In this document: positions 34,375-43,507 of the stretch, one piece after another
How positions within the stretch are numbered: the first letter of the stretch is position 1
Layout of the letters: every line of letters begins with the position of its first letter
Assembly (NCBI RefSeq): GCF_000711795.1
Contig: NZ_KL543977.1
Coordinates: 1-64,000, forward strand
Direction of reading: 5' to 3'
DNA from: Vibrio pacinii DSM 19139
GTDB taxonomy: Bacteria > Pseudomonadota > Gammaproteobacteria > Enterobacterales > Vibrionaceae
Length of the DNA: 64,000 nt
Program-made: the position numbers and the translations under genes
Notes under the pieces: model-generated
Database searches by the model: none
Told to the model about the DNA's origin: nothing
Seen by the model: only the letters and a program-made list of their open reading frames with translations

Positions 34375-36600
34375 TTATCGGTTGATAATCGCGTTCAAGG
34401 TCGCACTCGGGCGCATCAAGGCTGATACCTTTTCAAACACCGGTGAGTAGTAACCCCCTAGATCAGCAGGCACACCTTGGGCTTGATTGAGCTCAGCAAC
34501 GATTTGCTGTTCGTTTTCTGCCAGTGTTTGAGCAATTGGCGCAAACTCGGCAGCAAGATCAGCATCTTGAGTTTGCTCAGCAAGCGCTTTAGCCCAGTAA
34601 GTCGCAAGATAATAATGGCTACCACGATTATCAAGCTCACCGACACGGCGCGATGGTGACTTATTATTGTCGAGGAACTCACCTGTCGCTTTGTCTAGCG
34701 CATCAGCAAGCACTTTGGCTTTAGCATTACCCGTCACCGTACTTAAATGCTCTAGAGACGCAGCCAATGCTAAGAATTCACCCAATGAATCCCAACGTAG
34801 GTGGTTCTCTTTCTCAACTTGTTGCACGTGTTTCGGTGCACTACCGCCCGCGCCTGTTTCAAACAAACCACCACCATTCATCAGCGGCACGATTGAAAGC
34901 ATCTTCGCCGAAGTACCGAGTTCTAGAATTGGGAACAGGTCAGTTAGGTAGTCACGAAGAACGTTACCCGTCACTGAAATAGTGTCTAGGCCTTGCTTGA
35001 TACGAACCAGCGAGTACTGACACGCTTCAAGTGGTGCCAGAATCTTAATTTCTAGCCCTTCGGTATCGTGCTCAGGTAAGTAAGCGTTAACTTTCTTAAT
35101 CAGCTCCGCATCGTGCGCACGATTTTCGTCTAACCAGAATACCGCTGGAACACCAGTAGCACGAGCGCGAGTGACAGCAAGTTTAACCCAATCTTGGATT
35201 GGCGCATCTTTCACCTGACACATACGGAAGATATCACCTTCTTCGACCGCTTGCTCAAGCAGTACTTTCCCTGACGTGTCAACAATGCGCACAGAGCCTG
35301 CCGCATCAAGAATAAATGTCTTGTCGTGAGAGCCGTACTCTTCGGCTTTTTGCGCCATTAAACCAACATTTGGCACGCTGCCCATGGTGGTTGGATCAAA
35401 AGCGCCATTCTCTTTACAGAAATCAATTACCGCTTGATAGATGCCAGCATAGCTACGATCTGGGATCATTGCTTTGGTGTCTTTCTGCTTACCATCAGGT
35501 CCCCACATTTGACCGGATGAACGCAGCATCGCAGGCATAGAAGCATCAACGATAATGTCACTAGGTACGTGGAGGTTAGTAATACCGCGGTCAGAATCCA
35601 CCATGGCTAATGGTGGCTGAGTTTGATATACCGCTTGCAGCGCAGCTTCAATTTCTTGTTTTTGCTCAGCAGGCAAAGTTTGAATTTTAGCGTACACATC
35701 ACCAATACCGTTGCTGACATCGACGCCTAGTTGCGTAAAGAGTTCGCCATATTTTGCAAATACATCTTTATAGTAAACTTTAACCGCATGGCCAAAGATC
35801 ACAGGGTCAGACACCTTCATCATGGTGGCTTTCATGTGCAGTGACAGTAGCACGTCTTGCTGCTTCGCTTCTTCAATTTGCTGTTCGAAAAACTCTACGA
35901 GTGCGTTCTTGTTCAGTACCGCACTGTCGATTATCTCTTTATCTTGGATTGGAAATGGTGCTTTAAGTTCTTTTACCGTGCCATCGGTAGCCACAAACTC
36001 GATTTTAACTTCTGTTGCGCCATCAATCGTGACTGATTTTTCGCTACCGAAGAAGTCTTTATCAGCCATGCTTGAAACATGTGATTTAGAATCCGCAGAC
36101 CACGCGCCCATTGAATGAGGATTTTTCTTGGCGTAGTTCTTAACTGACAGCGGTGCGCGACGGTCAGAGTTACCCTCACGCAGTACTGGGTTTACCGCAC
36201 TACCTTTGATCTTGTCGTAGGTCGCTTTGATCGCTTCTTCTTCGTAGGTGCTCGGCTCTGCAGGATAGTTTGGTAAGTTGTAGCCTTTGTCCTGAAGTTC
36301 TTTGATCGCCGCTTTTAACTGTGGGATAGAAGCAGAGATGTTAGGTAGCTTAATGATGTTTGCCTGTGGTGTTTTTGCCAATTCACCAAGTTCAGTTAGC
36401 GCATCACCAATGCGCTGCTCTTCAGTCAAATGTTCTGGGAAACTAGCAAGAATACGCCCAGCTAGAGAGATGTCACGAGTGTCAACATCAATGCCAGAAG
36501 AAGCAGTAAACGATTGAATAATCGGAAGTAGCGAATACGTTGCTAGTGCAGGAGCTTCATCTGTAATGGTGTAAATGATTGTAGGTTTTTCTGTAGGCAT
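34375..36600 (-). CDS. icd: NADP-dependent isocitrate dehydrogenase, monomeric type
   Basis: A 741-aa protein of the monomeric IDH family (PF03971), which oxidatively decarboxylates isocitrate to 2-oxoglutarate with NADP+. The length, the KPTIIYTITDEAPALATYSLLPI start, SDRRAPLSVKNYAKKNPHSMG, and VFWLDENRAHD are characteristic. This type is unrelated in sequence to the dimeric E. coli Icd and is common in Vibrio. It is a single gene with its own promoter. A near-perfect palindrome lies upstream at 36771-36793. Confidence 0.96.
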   Translation of the reverse strand: MPTEKPTIIYTITDEAPALATYSLLPIIQSFTASSGIDVDTRDISLAGRILASFPEHLTEEQRIGDALTELGELAKTPQANIIKLPNISASIPQLKAAIKELQDKGYNLPNYPAEPSTYEEEAIKATYDKIKGSAVNPVLREGNSDRRAPLSVKNYAKKNPHSMGAWSADSKSHVSSMADKDFFGSEKSVTIDGATEVKIEFVATDGTVKELKAPFPIQDKEIIDSAVLNKNALVEFFEQQIEEAKQQDVLLSLHMKATMMKVSDPVIFGHAVKVYYKDVFAKYGELFTQLGVDVSNGIGDVYAKIQTLPAEQKQEIEAALQAVYQTQPPLAMVDSDRGITNLHVPSDIIVDASMPAMLRSSGQMWGPDGKQKDTKAMIPDRSYAGIYQAVIDFCKENGAFDPTTMGSVPNVGLMAQKAEEYGSHDKTFILDAAGSVRIVDTSGKVLLEQAVEEGDIFRMCQVKDAPIQDWVKLAVTRARATGVPAVFWLDENRAHDAELIKKVNAYLPEHDTEGLEIKILAPLEACQYSLVRIKQGLDTISVTGNVLRDYLTDLFPILELGTSAKMLSIVPLMNGGGLFETGAGGSAPKHVQQVEKENHLRWDSLGEFLALAASLEHLSTVTGNAKAKVLADALDKATGEFLDNNKSPSRRVGELDNRGSHYYLATYWAKALAEQTQDADLAAEFAPIAQTLAENEQQIVAELNQAQGVPADLGGYYSPVFEKVSALMRPSATLNAIINR

Positions 36601-36770
36601 GAAATTTCCCTATTGTTCTAACAAAGCCATCGGATGAGTAGCCTTGTGTGAATGGCCGCTAACAAGTTGAATACTTCATCTCCCCACTTGTTGCGATTTA
36701 TCCGTCTCTTATTGTTTTTGCCACTGACCAGTGACGTCCATGAGAGCGATTAATTATAATTAAACAAAAA

Positions 36771-36793
36771 CAAGATAATAGTCTATCATCTTG
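36771..36793. promoter_or_regulatory. Operator-like palindrome between icd and rluE
   Basis: CAAGATAATAG-T-CTATCATCTTG has 11-bp arms with one mismatch. It lies between divergent icd (171 bp) and rluE (100 bp). No regulator can be named. Confidence 0.4.
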
Positions 36794-36892
36794 CTCGACA
36801 ATCCTGTTTTTTGGCGCGCAAATGATAGCTTAAATTGGATATATAAGAAACTTTCAAACACACTTTATTCACATTTTTGCAAGGTAGTTAAC

Positions 36893-37585
36893 ATGCCACC
36901 ACCATCACGTCGGGACTTCTCATCCGATTCTAACACCAAGTCCCAATCTGGTTTTAAACGCAGTAAATCCGGTTCTTCAATGGCCAACAGTTCGACCAAA
37001 CGTCGTCGCAAGCCTGTGAGTCAAAAACCGAAAATCTCAGCCGCAGAAAGACGCGTTATCCTTTTTAACAAACCTTTTGACACCTTAAGCCAGTTTACTG
37101 ATGGCGATGGTAGAAAAACCTTGGCCGATTATATTGAGGTCAAAGACGTGTATGCCGCAGGCCGCCTCGATAGAGACAGTGAAGGCTTAATGGTGCTGAC
37201 TAATGACGGAATTTTGCAAGCAAAGTTGACCCAACCCAAATCAAAATCCCCGAAAACCTATTGGGTTCAGGTTGATGGCGCACCGAGCGAAGCTGACCTT
37301 GATAAACTGCGTAAGGGCGTTGAACTCAAAGATGGCCTAACTCTGCCAGCGACAATCGAGCGTATTGATGCGCCCAACGTTTGGCAACGTAATCCGCCAG
37401 TGCGTTTTCGAGCCAATATCCCGACCACCTGGCTTGCTATTACCATTATTGAAGGACGTAACCGTCAGGTGCGACGCATGACCGCGCATATCGGCTATCC
37501 GACCCTGCGCTTGATTCGCTATTCGATGGGAGATCTTACTCTGGGAGATTTACAACCGGGCGAGTGGCAAGAGATTAACATCTAA
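36893..37585 (+). CDS. rluE: 23S rRNA pseudouridine2457 synthase RluE
   Basis: A 230-aa RsuA-type pseudouridine synthase. The catalytic aspartate is D93 in the signature AGRLDRDSEGLMVLTNDG, and the later motif RNRQVRRMTAHIGYPTLRLIR is typical. No S4 domain precedes it, which separates RluE from RluB and RsuA. The basic N-terminal 45 residues (KRRRKPVSQK) probably contact rRNA. ATG at 36893 with AAGGTAG upstream is preferred over the longer open frame. Confidence 0.9.
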   Translation: MPPPSRRDFSSDSNTKSQSGFKRSKSGSSMANSSTKRRRKPVSQKPKISAAERRVILFNKPFDTLSQFTDGDGRKTLADYIEVKDVYAAGRLDRDSEGLMVLTNDGILQAKLTQPKSKSPKTYWVQVDGAPSEADLDKLRKGVELKDGLTLPATIERIDAPNVWQRNPPVRFRANIPTTWLAITIIEGRNRQVRRMTAHIGYPTLRLIRYSMGDLTLGDLQPGEWQEINI

Positions 37586-37657
37586 CTTCAGCCCTTATTG
37601 AAAGCACACCCAATCCTAGATTCCAGATCATTCGTTGCTCGCTTGGGCAATGACGAA

Positions 37658-37692
37658 CAAAAAAAACGGCGCTTCAAGTGAAGCGCCGTTGT
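37658..37692. terminator. Terminator between rluE and aspS
   Basis: AACGGCGCTTC-AAGT-GAAGCGCCGTT is preceded by A8. The T run on the minus strand ends aspS. The plus side has a weaker T tract. Confidence 0.82.
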
Positions 37693-37722
37693 TAAATCTT
37701 CAAAGATAGTAAGCGATTACGC

Positions 37723-39495
37723 TTATTGTTTTTTCTCTGCAATTTTAACCGCAATCGATAGCTCTTCAAGCGACGCTGGGTTCGCTAGGCTTGGAGCGTC
37801 TGTGAGTAGACACGCCGCTGCTGTTGTTTTCGGGAACGCGATAACATCACGGATGTTCTCTGTACCACATAGCAGCATCACTAGGCGATCAAGACCAAAT
37901 GCAAGACCTGCGTGCGGTGGCGTACCAAACTTCAATGCATCCAGTAGGAAGCCGAATTTCAGTTGCTGTTCGTCAGCTTCGATACCTAGAATATCAAATA
38001 CCGCTGCTTGCATTTCTGCGTTGTGGATACGTACCGAACCACCACCAACTTCATAGCCGTTAAGAACCATATCGTACGCGTTAGAGTTTGCCGCACTTGG
38101 GTTGGCTTTCAGCTCTTGCGCTGTCACACCCAAAGGCGCGGTGAATGGGTGGTGCATCGCATGGAGGTTACCTTCGTCATCTTCTTCAAACATTGGGAAG
38201 TCAACAACCCATAACGGAGCCCATGCAGATTGGTTGGTTAGCTCTAGATCTTTACCCAGTTTCAGGCGTAGTGCACCAAGTGCTTCTGCAACGATACCCG
38301 CTTTGTCGGCGCCAAATAGGATGATATCGCCAGACTCTGCTTCAGTGCGCTCTAGAATGGCGTTGATTACGTCTTCGTTTAGGAACTTAGCTACTGGAGA
38401 TTGGATACCTTCCATGCCTGCAGCGCGGTCGTTAACCTTCATCCACGCCAGACCTTTCGCGCCGTAGATACTAACAAACTCACCGTAACCGTCGATTTGT
38501 TTACGAGTAAGAGATGCGCCACCCGGAACACGGATTACTGCAACGCGGCCTTTCTCGTCATTCGCTGGGCCAGAGAAAACTTTAAACTCGACGTCTTTGA
38601 CAAGATCAGCAACATCAACAAGCTCAAGTGGGTTACGAAGATCAGGCTTGTCAGAACCAAAACGACGAATCGCTTCACTAAATGGCATCACTGGGAATTG
38701 ACCCAAGTCGACGTTAAGCAGCTCTTGCCACATATCGCGAACCATGTTTTCCGTTACGTCACGAACTTGATCAGCGCTCATGAATGACGTTTCGATATCG
38801 ATCTGGGTGAATTCTGGTTGACGGTCAGCACGCAAGTCTTCATCACGGAAACACTTAACGATTTGGTAGTAACGGTCAAAACCAGACATCATTAGCAGCT
38901 GTTTGAATAGCTGAGGAGATTGAGGAAGCGCGTAGAAACTGCCTTTATGAACACGACTTGGCACTAAATAATCACGAGCGCCTTCTGGCGTTGCTTTGGT
39001 CAGTACCGGAGTTTCGATGTCAAGGAAGCCGTTGTCATCAAGGAAACGACGCACAAAACTTGACGCTTTAGCACGCAGTTTAATACGGTCACTCATTTCT
39101 GGGCGACGTAGATCTAGGTAACGGTATTTTAGACGCTGTTCTTCCGAGTTCTTTTGGTTGAAGTCTAATGGCAGTGCGTCAGAACGGTTGATGATTTCAA
39201 GGCCTGTGGCCAAAATTTCAACTTCACCAGTCGCCATATCTTTGTTGGCTTGGCTTTCTGGACGAGCGCGTACTTCACCCGTTAACTTGATACAGAATTC
39301 ATTACGAAGTGTATTGGCCACTTCGTGTGCGTCTGCCATATCTGGATCGACAACTACCTGAACAACGCCTTCACGATCTCGCATATCGATAAAAATAAGA
39401 CCGCCTAAATCACGACGACGGTTAACCCAGCCGCAAAGTTCTACAGTTTGTCCTGCAAGGGACTTGTTCAGATGACCACAGTAATGGGTACGCAT
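37723..39495 (-). CDS. aspS: Aspartyl-tRNA synthetase AspS
   Basis: A 590-aa class II aminoacyl-tRNA synthetase, bacterial type. The N-terminal OB anticodon-binding domain (about 1-105) includes LCGWVNRRRDLGGLIFIDMRDREG. The catalytic core has motif 2 in FRDEDLRADRQPEFTQID and motif 3 in GLAFGLDRLVMLL. A GAD insertion domain typical of bacterial AspRS lies around 280-420. It is a monocistronic gene. Confidence 0.97.
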   Translation of the reverse strand: MRTHYCGHLNKSLAGQTVELCGWVNRRRDLGGLIFIDMRDREGVVQVVVDPDMADAHEVANTLRNEFCIKLTGEVRARPESQANKDMATGEVEILATGLEIINRSDALPLDFNQKNSEEQRLKYRYLDLRRPEMSDRIKLRAKASSFVRRFLDDNGFLDIETPVLTKATPEGARDYLVPSRVHKGSFYALPQSPQLFKQLLMMSGFDRYYQIVKCFRDEDLRADRQPEFTQIDIETSFMSADQVRDVTENMVRDMWQELLNVDLGQFPVMPFSEAIRRFGSDKPDLRNPLELVDVADLVKDVEFKVFSGPANDEKGRVAVIRVPGGASLTRKQIDGYGEFVSIYGAKGLAWMKVNDRAAGMEGIQSPVAKFLNEDVINAILERTEAESGDIILFGADKAGIVAEALGALRLKLGKDLELTNQSAWAPLWVVDFPMFEEDDEGNLHAMHHPFTAPLGVTAQELKANPSAANSNAYDMVLNGYEVGGGSVRIHNAEMQAAVFDILGIEADEQQLKFGFLLDALKFGTPPHAGLAFGLDRLVMLLCGTENIRDVIAFPKTTAAACLLTDAPSLANPASLEELSIAVKIAEKKQ

Positions 39496-39533
39496 AATGA
39501 ATTTCCCAATCTCTTTAAATTTGTTGATTACTC

Positions 39534-39548
39534 TCTATCAGTGATAGA
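39534..39548. promoter_or_regulatory. tetO-like operator palindrome upstream of aspS/DUF72 gene
   Basis: TCTATCA-G-TGATAGA is a perfect 7-1-7 palindrome and shares CTATCAGTGATAGA with the TetR operator tetO2. It lies 39 bp upstream of aspS and 223 bp upstream of the divergent DUF72 gene. No TetR-family gene is in the window. Confidence 0.4.
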
Positions 39549-39770
39549 TTTACCGATAGAGCAAAGTTCCATTTATACGCTGAAAGTCAGTTTAGATCGA
39601 CTATTCAACGTACAATTTATTGCGATTTATCATCTGTTGATGCTTTTTAAACCAATAAAGCGGTAAAAGCACTACACAGACAATTGAATGGCGCTGATTA
39701 TAGCCTTTAAAAGGTCGGTTCGGCAAAGCTCTGATAGATCCAATTCAAACCAACGGTGAATAGGGGCACT

Positions 39771-40637
39771 ATGGACGATTTACCCATCAGGTTCGGCCTG
39801 ACGATGTGGTCGCACAATCACTGGCAGCACAGCTTTTATGGTAAGGGTACTCAGGCCAATCAACGACTTGAGAAATACGCGCGCGTCTTCCATACCGTTG
39901 AGGGCAACACGACCTTCTATGCCACCCCAAACCCAACGACCGTGCGTAATTGGTATAACGCCACTCACGATCAGTTTCGCTTTACCTTTAAACTGCCGCA
40001 AAGCATCACCCACCAGCAAATGTTGCGCGGCTGTCAAGCTGAGCTAAAAAGCTTCATGCAAGTGATGCAGCCTTTGCATGAGAGAATTGGCCAGTGGACC
40101 ATTCAGTTGCCTGCCGCGTTTGGCCCAGAACATTTAGCGCAGCTACAACAGTTTTGCACGCTATTCCCGCCAGATTACCCGCTAGGTATTGAGGTTCGTC
40201 ATCCGGCATTTTTTGCCAAAGGTGATGCAGAGAAAGCTTTAAATCAGTGGCTTATCGAGCGAGGATACGACCGAATCATTATGGATAGTCGCCCAGTGTT
40301 TGCCGCCAAACCTGATAACGAAGCAATTATCGATGCGCAAATGAAAAAGCCCAAAGTCCCAGTGCATGCCATAGCGACCGCCCAGCAACCCATGGTTCGT
40401 TTTATCGGTCACCCACAAGAGCAGTTTAATTATGAATTTTTCGCCCCCTGGCTACGCAAATTGCCACAATGGATAGCCGAGGGAAAGCAGCCTTATGTCA
40501 TGATTCATACCGCCGATAATATTGTCGCCCCCGAACTTGCCGCCGGTTTATATCAACAGCTACAAAAAAGTGTCACGTTACCCGATTTAGCGCCTTTCCC
40601 GGCTCAAAGCGGCCAACGGCAAATTTCGATGTTTTGA
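39771..40637 (+). CDS. DUF72 (YecE) family protein
   Basis: A 288-aa TIM-barrel-like protein of the DUF72/YecE family. Visible features are the N-terminal RFGLTMWSHNHWQHSFYG, FHTVEGNTTFYATPNPTTVRNWY, FRFTFKLPQSITH, and late HTADNIVAPELAAGLYQQL. No biochemical function is established for the family. ATG at 39771 follows AGGGG. It lies 108 bp before cmoA on the same strand, an order also typical near cmoAB in enterobacteria. Confidence 0.85.
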   Translation: MDDLPIRFGLTMWSHNHWQHSFYGKGTQANQRLEKYARVFHTVEGNTTFYATPNPTTVRNWYNATHDQFRFTFKLPQSITHQQMLRGCQAELKSFMQVMQPLHERIGQWTIQLPAAFGPEHLAQLQQFCTLFPPDYPLGIEVRHPAFFAKGDAEKALNQWLIERGYDRIIMDSRPVFAAKPDNEAIIDAQMKKPKVPVHAIATAQQPMVRFIGHPQEQFNYEFFAPWLRKLPQWIAEGKQPYVMIHTADNIVAPELAAGLYQQLQKSVTLPDLAPFPAQSGQRQISMF

Positions 40638-40745
40638 TTGATTCACCGTCAATGCATGACAGCGCGGTAAATTTCCCATAAAATACGCGCCTTTTTTAGT
40701 GGCAGGCAATATCCCCTGTCGTTGGCATGTTACGAGAACTGAGCT

Positions 40746-41483
40746 ATGAACCCGAAAAGCAATCCCGACACTATTTTTTCGGCTCCTATCGATAAAATTG
40801 GTGATTTCACCTTTGACGAACGCGTTGCAGAAGTGTTTCCTGACATGATTCAGCGCTCTGTTCCTGGCTACAGTAACATCATCTCGGCGATTGGCATGCT
40901 GGCAGAACGATTTGTCAAACCGCACTCCAATATCTACGATTTAGGTTGCTCGCTTGGTGCCGCAACCCTTTCTATGCGCCGCCATATCAAACAAGAAGGC
41001 TGTCAGATCATCGCGGTCGATAACTCGTCAGCCATGGTCGAGCGTTGCAAATTACACGTTAATGCCTACCGCAGCGATACCCCCGTTGATGTGGTCGAAG
41101 CGGATATTCGTGATATTGAAATCGACAATGCGTCTGTGGTGGTACTCAATTTCACGCTGCAGTTTCTGTCCCCAGAAGACAGATATACCTTATTGAAAAA
41201 GATCTACGCCGGTTTACGCCCTGGTGGCATTTTGATCCTGTCAGAAAAATTTGTCTTTGAAGATAAAATGGCCAATGAACTGCTTGTCGATTTACATCAC
41301 GACTTTAAGCGTGCCAATGGCTATAGCGAGCTCGAAATTAGTCAAAAACGCAGTGCAATCGAAAATGTCATGCGACCTGACTCTAAGCAAGAACACAAAC
41401 AACGCTTTGCACAAATTGGCTTCACCAGTTACGACGTCTGGTTCCAATGCTTTAACTTTGGGTCAATGTTCGCGATAAAATGA
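40746..41483 (+). CDS. cmoA: Carboxy-SAM synthase CmoA
   Basis: A 245-aa SAM-dependent enzyme that converts SAM and prephenate to carboxy-S-adenosylmethionine. It is a Rossmann methyltransferase fold with IYDLGCSLGAATLSM as motif I and IIAVDNSSAMVERC as motif II. Conserved VVLNFTLQFL and RPGGILILSEKF follow. Cx-SAM is used by CmoB, encoded 69 bp downstream. The two genes form the expected cmoAB pair for uridine-34 modification in tRNA. Confidence 0.96.
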   Translation: MNPKSNPDTIFSAPIDKIGDFTFDERVAEVFPDMIQRSVPGYSNIISAIGMLAERFVKPHSNIYDLGCSLGAATLSMRRHIKQEGCQIIAVDNSSAMVERCKLHVNAYRSDTPVDVVEADIRDIEIDNASVVVLNFTLQFLSPEDRYTLLKKIYAGLRPGGILILSEKFVFEDKMANELLVDLHHDFKRANGYSELEISQKRSAIENVMRPDSKQEHKQRFAQIGFTSYDVWFQCFNFGSMFAIK

Positions 41484-41552
41484 TGCGATAACGCGTGATT
41501 GAACGCTGAGCCATTTGAGTCAAATTTTTAATTTATCTAGCAGTGAAAAACT

Positions 41553-42524
41553 ATGTTTAACTTTGCAAATTTCTACCAATTGATTGCACAAGACACACGT
41601 CTCCAGCCTTGGCTAAACGTATTACCTCAACAGTTAACCGATTGGCAAAATACTGAGCATGGTGATTTCGCTCGCTGGTTAAAGGCACTCAATAAGATCC
41701 CTGAAGGCTCACCTGATCAAGTGGATTTAAAAAACTCGGTGACTATCGCCAACGACACACCATTCCACAGCGGTGAACTTAAAAAGCTCGAAAGCCTGTT
41801 ACGTACTTTTCACCCGTGGCGTAAAGGCCCATACACGGTTCATGGTATCCATATTGATACCGAATGGCGCAGTGACTGGAAATGGGATCGTGTTTTACCG
41901 CATATTTCTCCACTGAAAGATCGCAGTGTCCTTGATGTAGGGTGCGGTAACGGCTATCACATGTGGCGTATGTTAGGCGAAGGGGCGCGTCTGACGGTGG
42001 GCATCGATCCATCCCATCTGTTCCTGATTCAGTTTGAAGCGATACGTAAGCTGATGGGCGACAATCAGCGCGCACATTTGTTGCCGCTGGGTATTGAACA
42101 ATTACCTAAGCTCGAAGCATTCGATACCGTGTTTAGCATGGGTGTTTTGTATCACCGTCGTTCACCGCTGGATCACTTGATTCAACTCAAAGATCAGTTG
42201 GTGTCTGGAGGTGAATTAGTACTGGAAACGTTAGTCATTGAAGGCGACGAAACCTCGGTATTGGTTCCGGTTGATCGTTATGCACAAATGCGTAATGTCT
42301 ACTTTTTCCCTTCTGCCAAAGCGTTAAAGGTTTGGTTAGAGCAAGTGGGCTTTATTGATGTTCGCATCGTTGATGAAAATACCACCACCACCGGTGAGCA
42401 GCGCACGACTGACTGGATGACCCACAATTCGTTGCCAGATTACCTCGATCCCAATGATCCAAACAAAACCGTTGAGGGTCACCCAGCCCCCAGAAGAGCG
42501 ATTTTGGTTGCACAAAAACCTTAA
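41553..42524 (+). CDS. cmoB: tRNA U34 carboxymethyltransferase CmoB
   Basis: A 323-aa enzyme that transfers the carboxymethyl group of Cx-SAM to 5-hydroxyuridine-34, giving cmo5U in tRNAs that read several codons in a box. An N-terminal helical extension precedes the methyltransferase domain (about 110-300) with VLDVGCGNGYHMWRMLG as motif I and FSMGVLYHRRSPLDHL. The WRSDWKWDR region is a CmoB hallmark. It follows cmoA and ends at a 14-bp stem terminator. Confidence 0.96.
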   Translation: MFNFANFYQLIAQDTRLQPWLNVLPQQLTDWQNTEHGDFARWLKALNKIPEGSPDQVDLKNSVTIANDTPFHSGELKKLESLLRTFHPWRKGPYTVHGIHIDTEWRSDWKWDRVLPHISPLKDRSVLDVGCGNGYHMWRMLGEGARLTVGIDPSHLFLIQFEAIRKLMGDNQRAHLLPLGIEQLPKLEAFDTVFSMGVLYHRRSPLDHLIQLKDQLVSGGELVLETLVIEGDETSVLVPVDRYAQMRNVYFFPSAKALKVWLEQVGFIDVRIVDENTTTTGEQRTTDWMTHNSLPDYLDPNDPNKTVEGHPAPRRAILVAQKP

Positions 42525-42593
42525 CCGATGTGAATTGACAAAGAGTTAACTCAAGTGAGCATCAAATCGATTCCTCTGTGAGTGATTCCCTTT

Positions 42594-42634
42594 TACAATA
42601 AAGGATGCTGTTATTGCATCCTTTATTGTATTTA
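42594..42634 (+). terminator. Terminator of cmoAB
   Basis: ACAATAAAGGATGC-TGTTATT-GCATCCTTTATTGT is a perfect 14-bp stem, followed by a short T-rich stretch. Confidence 0.7.
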
Positions 42635-42745
42635 TCGCTTGAGAATCAGATCATTATAGAACTGAACGTATGCTCTTCGATAAAGTGACATAGAGATTGG
42701 CTTGACTCCACATTTGCAAAATCTCAACCTGACTTAGGCGAATCA

Positions 42746-43489
42746 ATGTTTACAAGATCTATCCCCGTATTGGCCCTGATACTGCTTTCCGGCTGTACCC
42801 TTACCAACAGTGAAAAATACCATCTAGAGACGTTAGCCGCGATTAAGTCTTCTGAAAGCAACCTGACTAACCACTACCAGAATCTTGATGCCCATATCAG
42901 TAACCAAAATGATTACATCGAGAGCTTAGAAGAACGTTTAACCGCTTTAGAGCAAGAACTGTCAGACTTCAAATATGAATCTTTACAAAAGCAGTGCTTA
43001 GCCGAGAAAGCGGCTCAGGTTCAAACCATGCCTGCCGTGCCGACCCCACCAAGAAATGAACTACTGCTGGGCGAAGTTGAGAAAGTCACCATCGATAAAA
43101 TCCAGCAGGTGTTTGATGCTCGAATCGACACCGGCGCTGCCACCTCTTCTCTCAATGCGGTTGATATTGAAGAGTTCGAACGCAACGGCAAAAATTGGGT
43201 ACGTTTTCACCTCTCTGACGGTGAAACGCCACTGGACGACTCAAATTGGATCGAAGCCCCCATTGTTCGTTTCGTTAAAATTCGTCAATCTAGTAATGAT
43301 GACGTTGAGAGAAGAGCTGTGGTTGAGTTATGGGTCAAGCTCGGAAAAATCCATGAAAAAGCGCAATTTACCTTGGCAGATCGCTCTCAAATGAGTCATC
43401 CTGTATTGCTAGGGCGTGAGTTTATTCGAGACATTGCGATCATTGACGTAAGTCAAAAATATATCCATGCGAATACTCCTAAAAATTAA
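42746..43489 (+). CDS. Lipoprotein with retropepsin-like (RimB/PF05618-type) protease domain
   Basis: A 247-aa envelope lipoprotein: signal peptide with lipobox LSGC (C17), then a coiled coil (about 38-80), then a C-terminal domain of the former 'ATP-dependent zinc protease' family (PF05618). That domain is now viewed as retropepsin-like. The active-site-like motif DARIDTGAATSSLNA carries D128-T-G, and the partner hydrophobic-Gly motif is VLLGREF (220-226). Residue 18 is Thr, not Asp, so outer-membrane targeting is predicted. It is first in an apparent three-gene operon. Proteolytic activity and substrate are not known. The family assignment is from motif reading. Confidence 0.8.
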   Translation: MFTRSIPVLALILLSGCTLTNSEKYHLETLAAIKSSESNLTNHYQNLDAHISNQNDYIESLEERLTALEQELSDFKYESLQKQCLAEKAAQVQTMPAVPTPPRNELLLGEVEKVTIDKIQQVFDARIDTGAATSSLNAVDIEEFERNGKNWVRFHLSDGETPLDDSNWIEAPIVRFVKIRQSSNDDVERRAVVELWVKLGKIHEKAQFTLADRSQMSHPVLLGREFIRDIAIIDVSQKYIHANTPKN

Positions 43490-43507
43490 TAACGGTAGCG
43501 TGAGTTT

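Noticed and set aside
39448..39666. 72-aa plus-strand frame before the DUF72 gene
   Set aside because: It starts within aspS antisense and has no ribosome site or family.
42746..43489. Annotation of the lipoprotein as a zinc protease
   Set aside because: No HExxH or other zinc-binding motif is present. The DTGA and LLGR motifs fit a retropepsin-like fold better.
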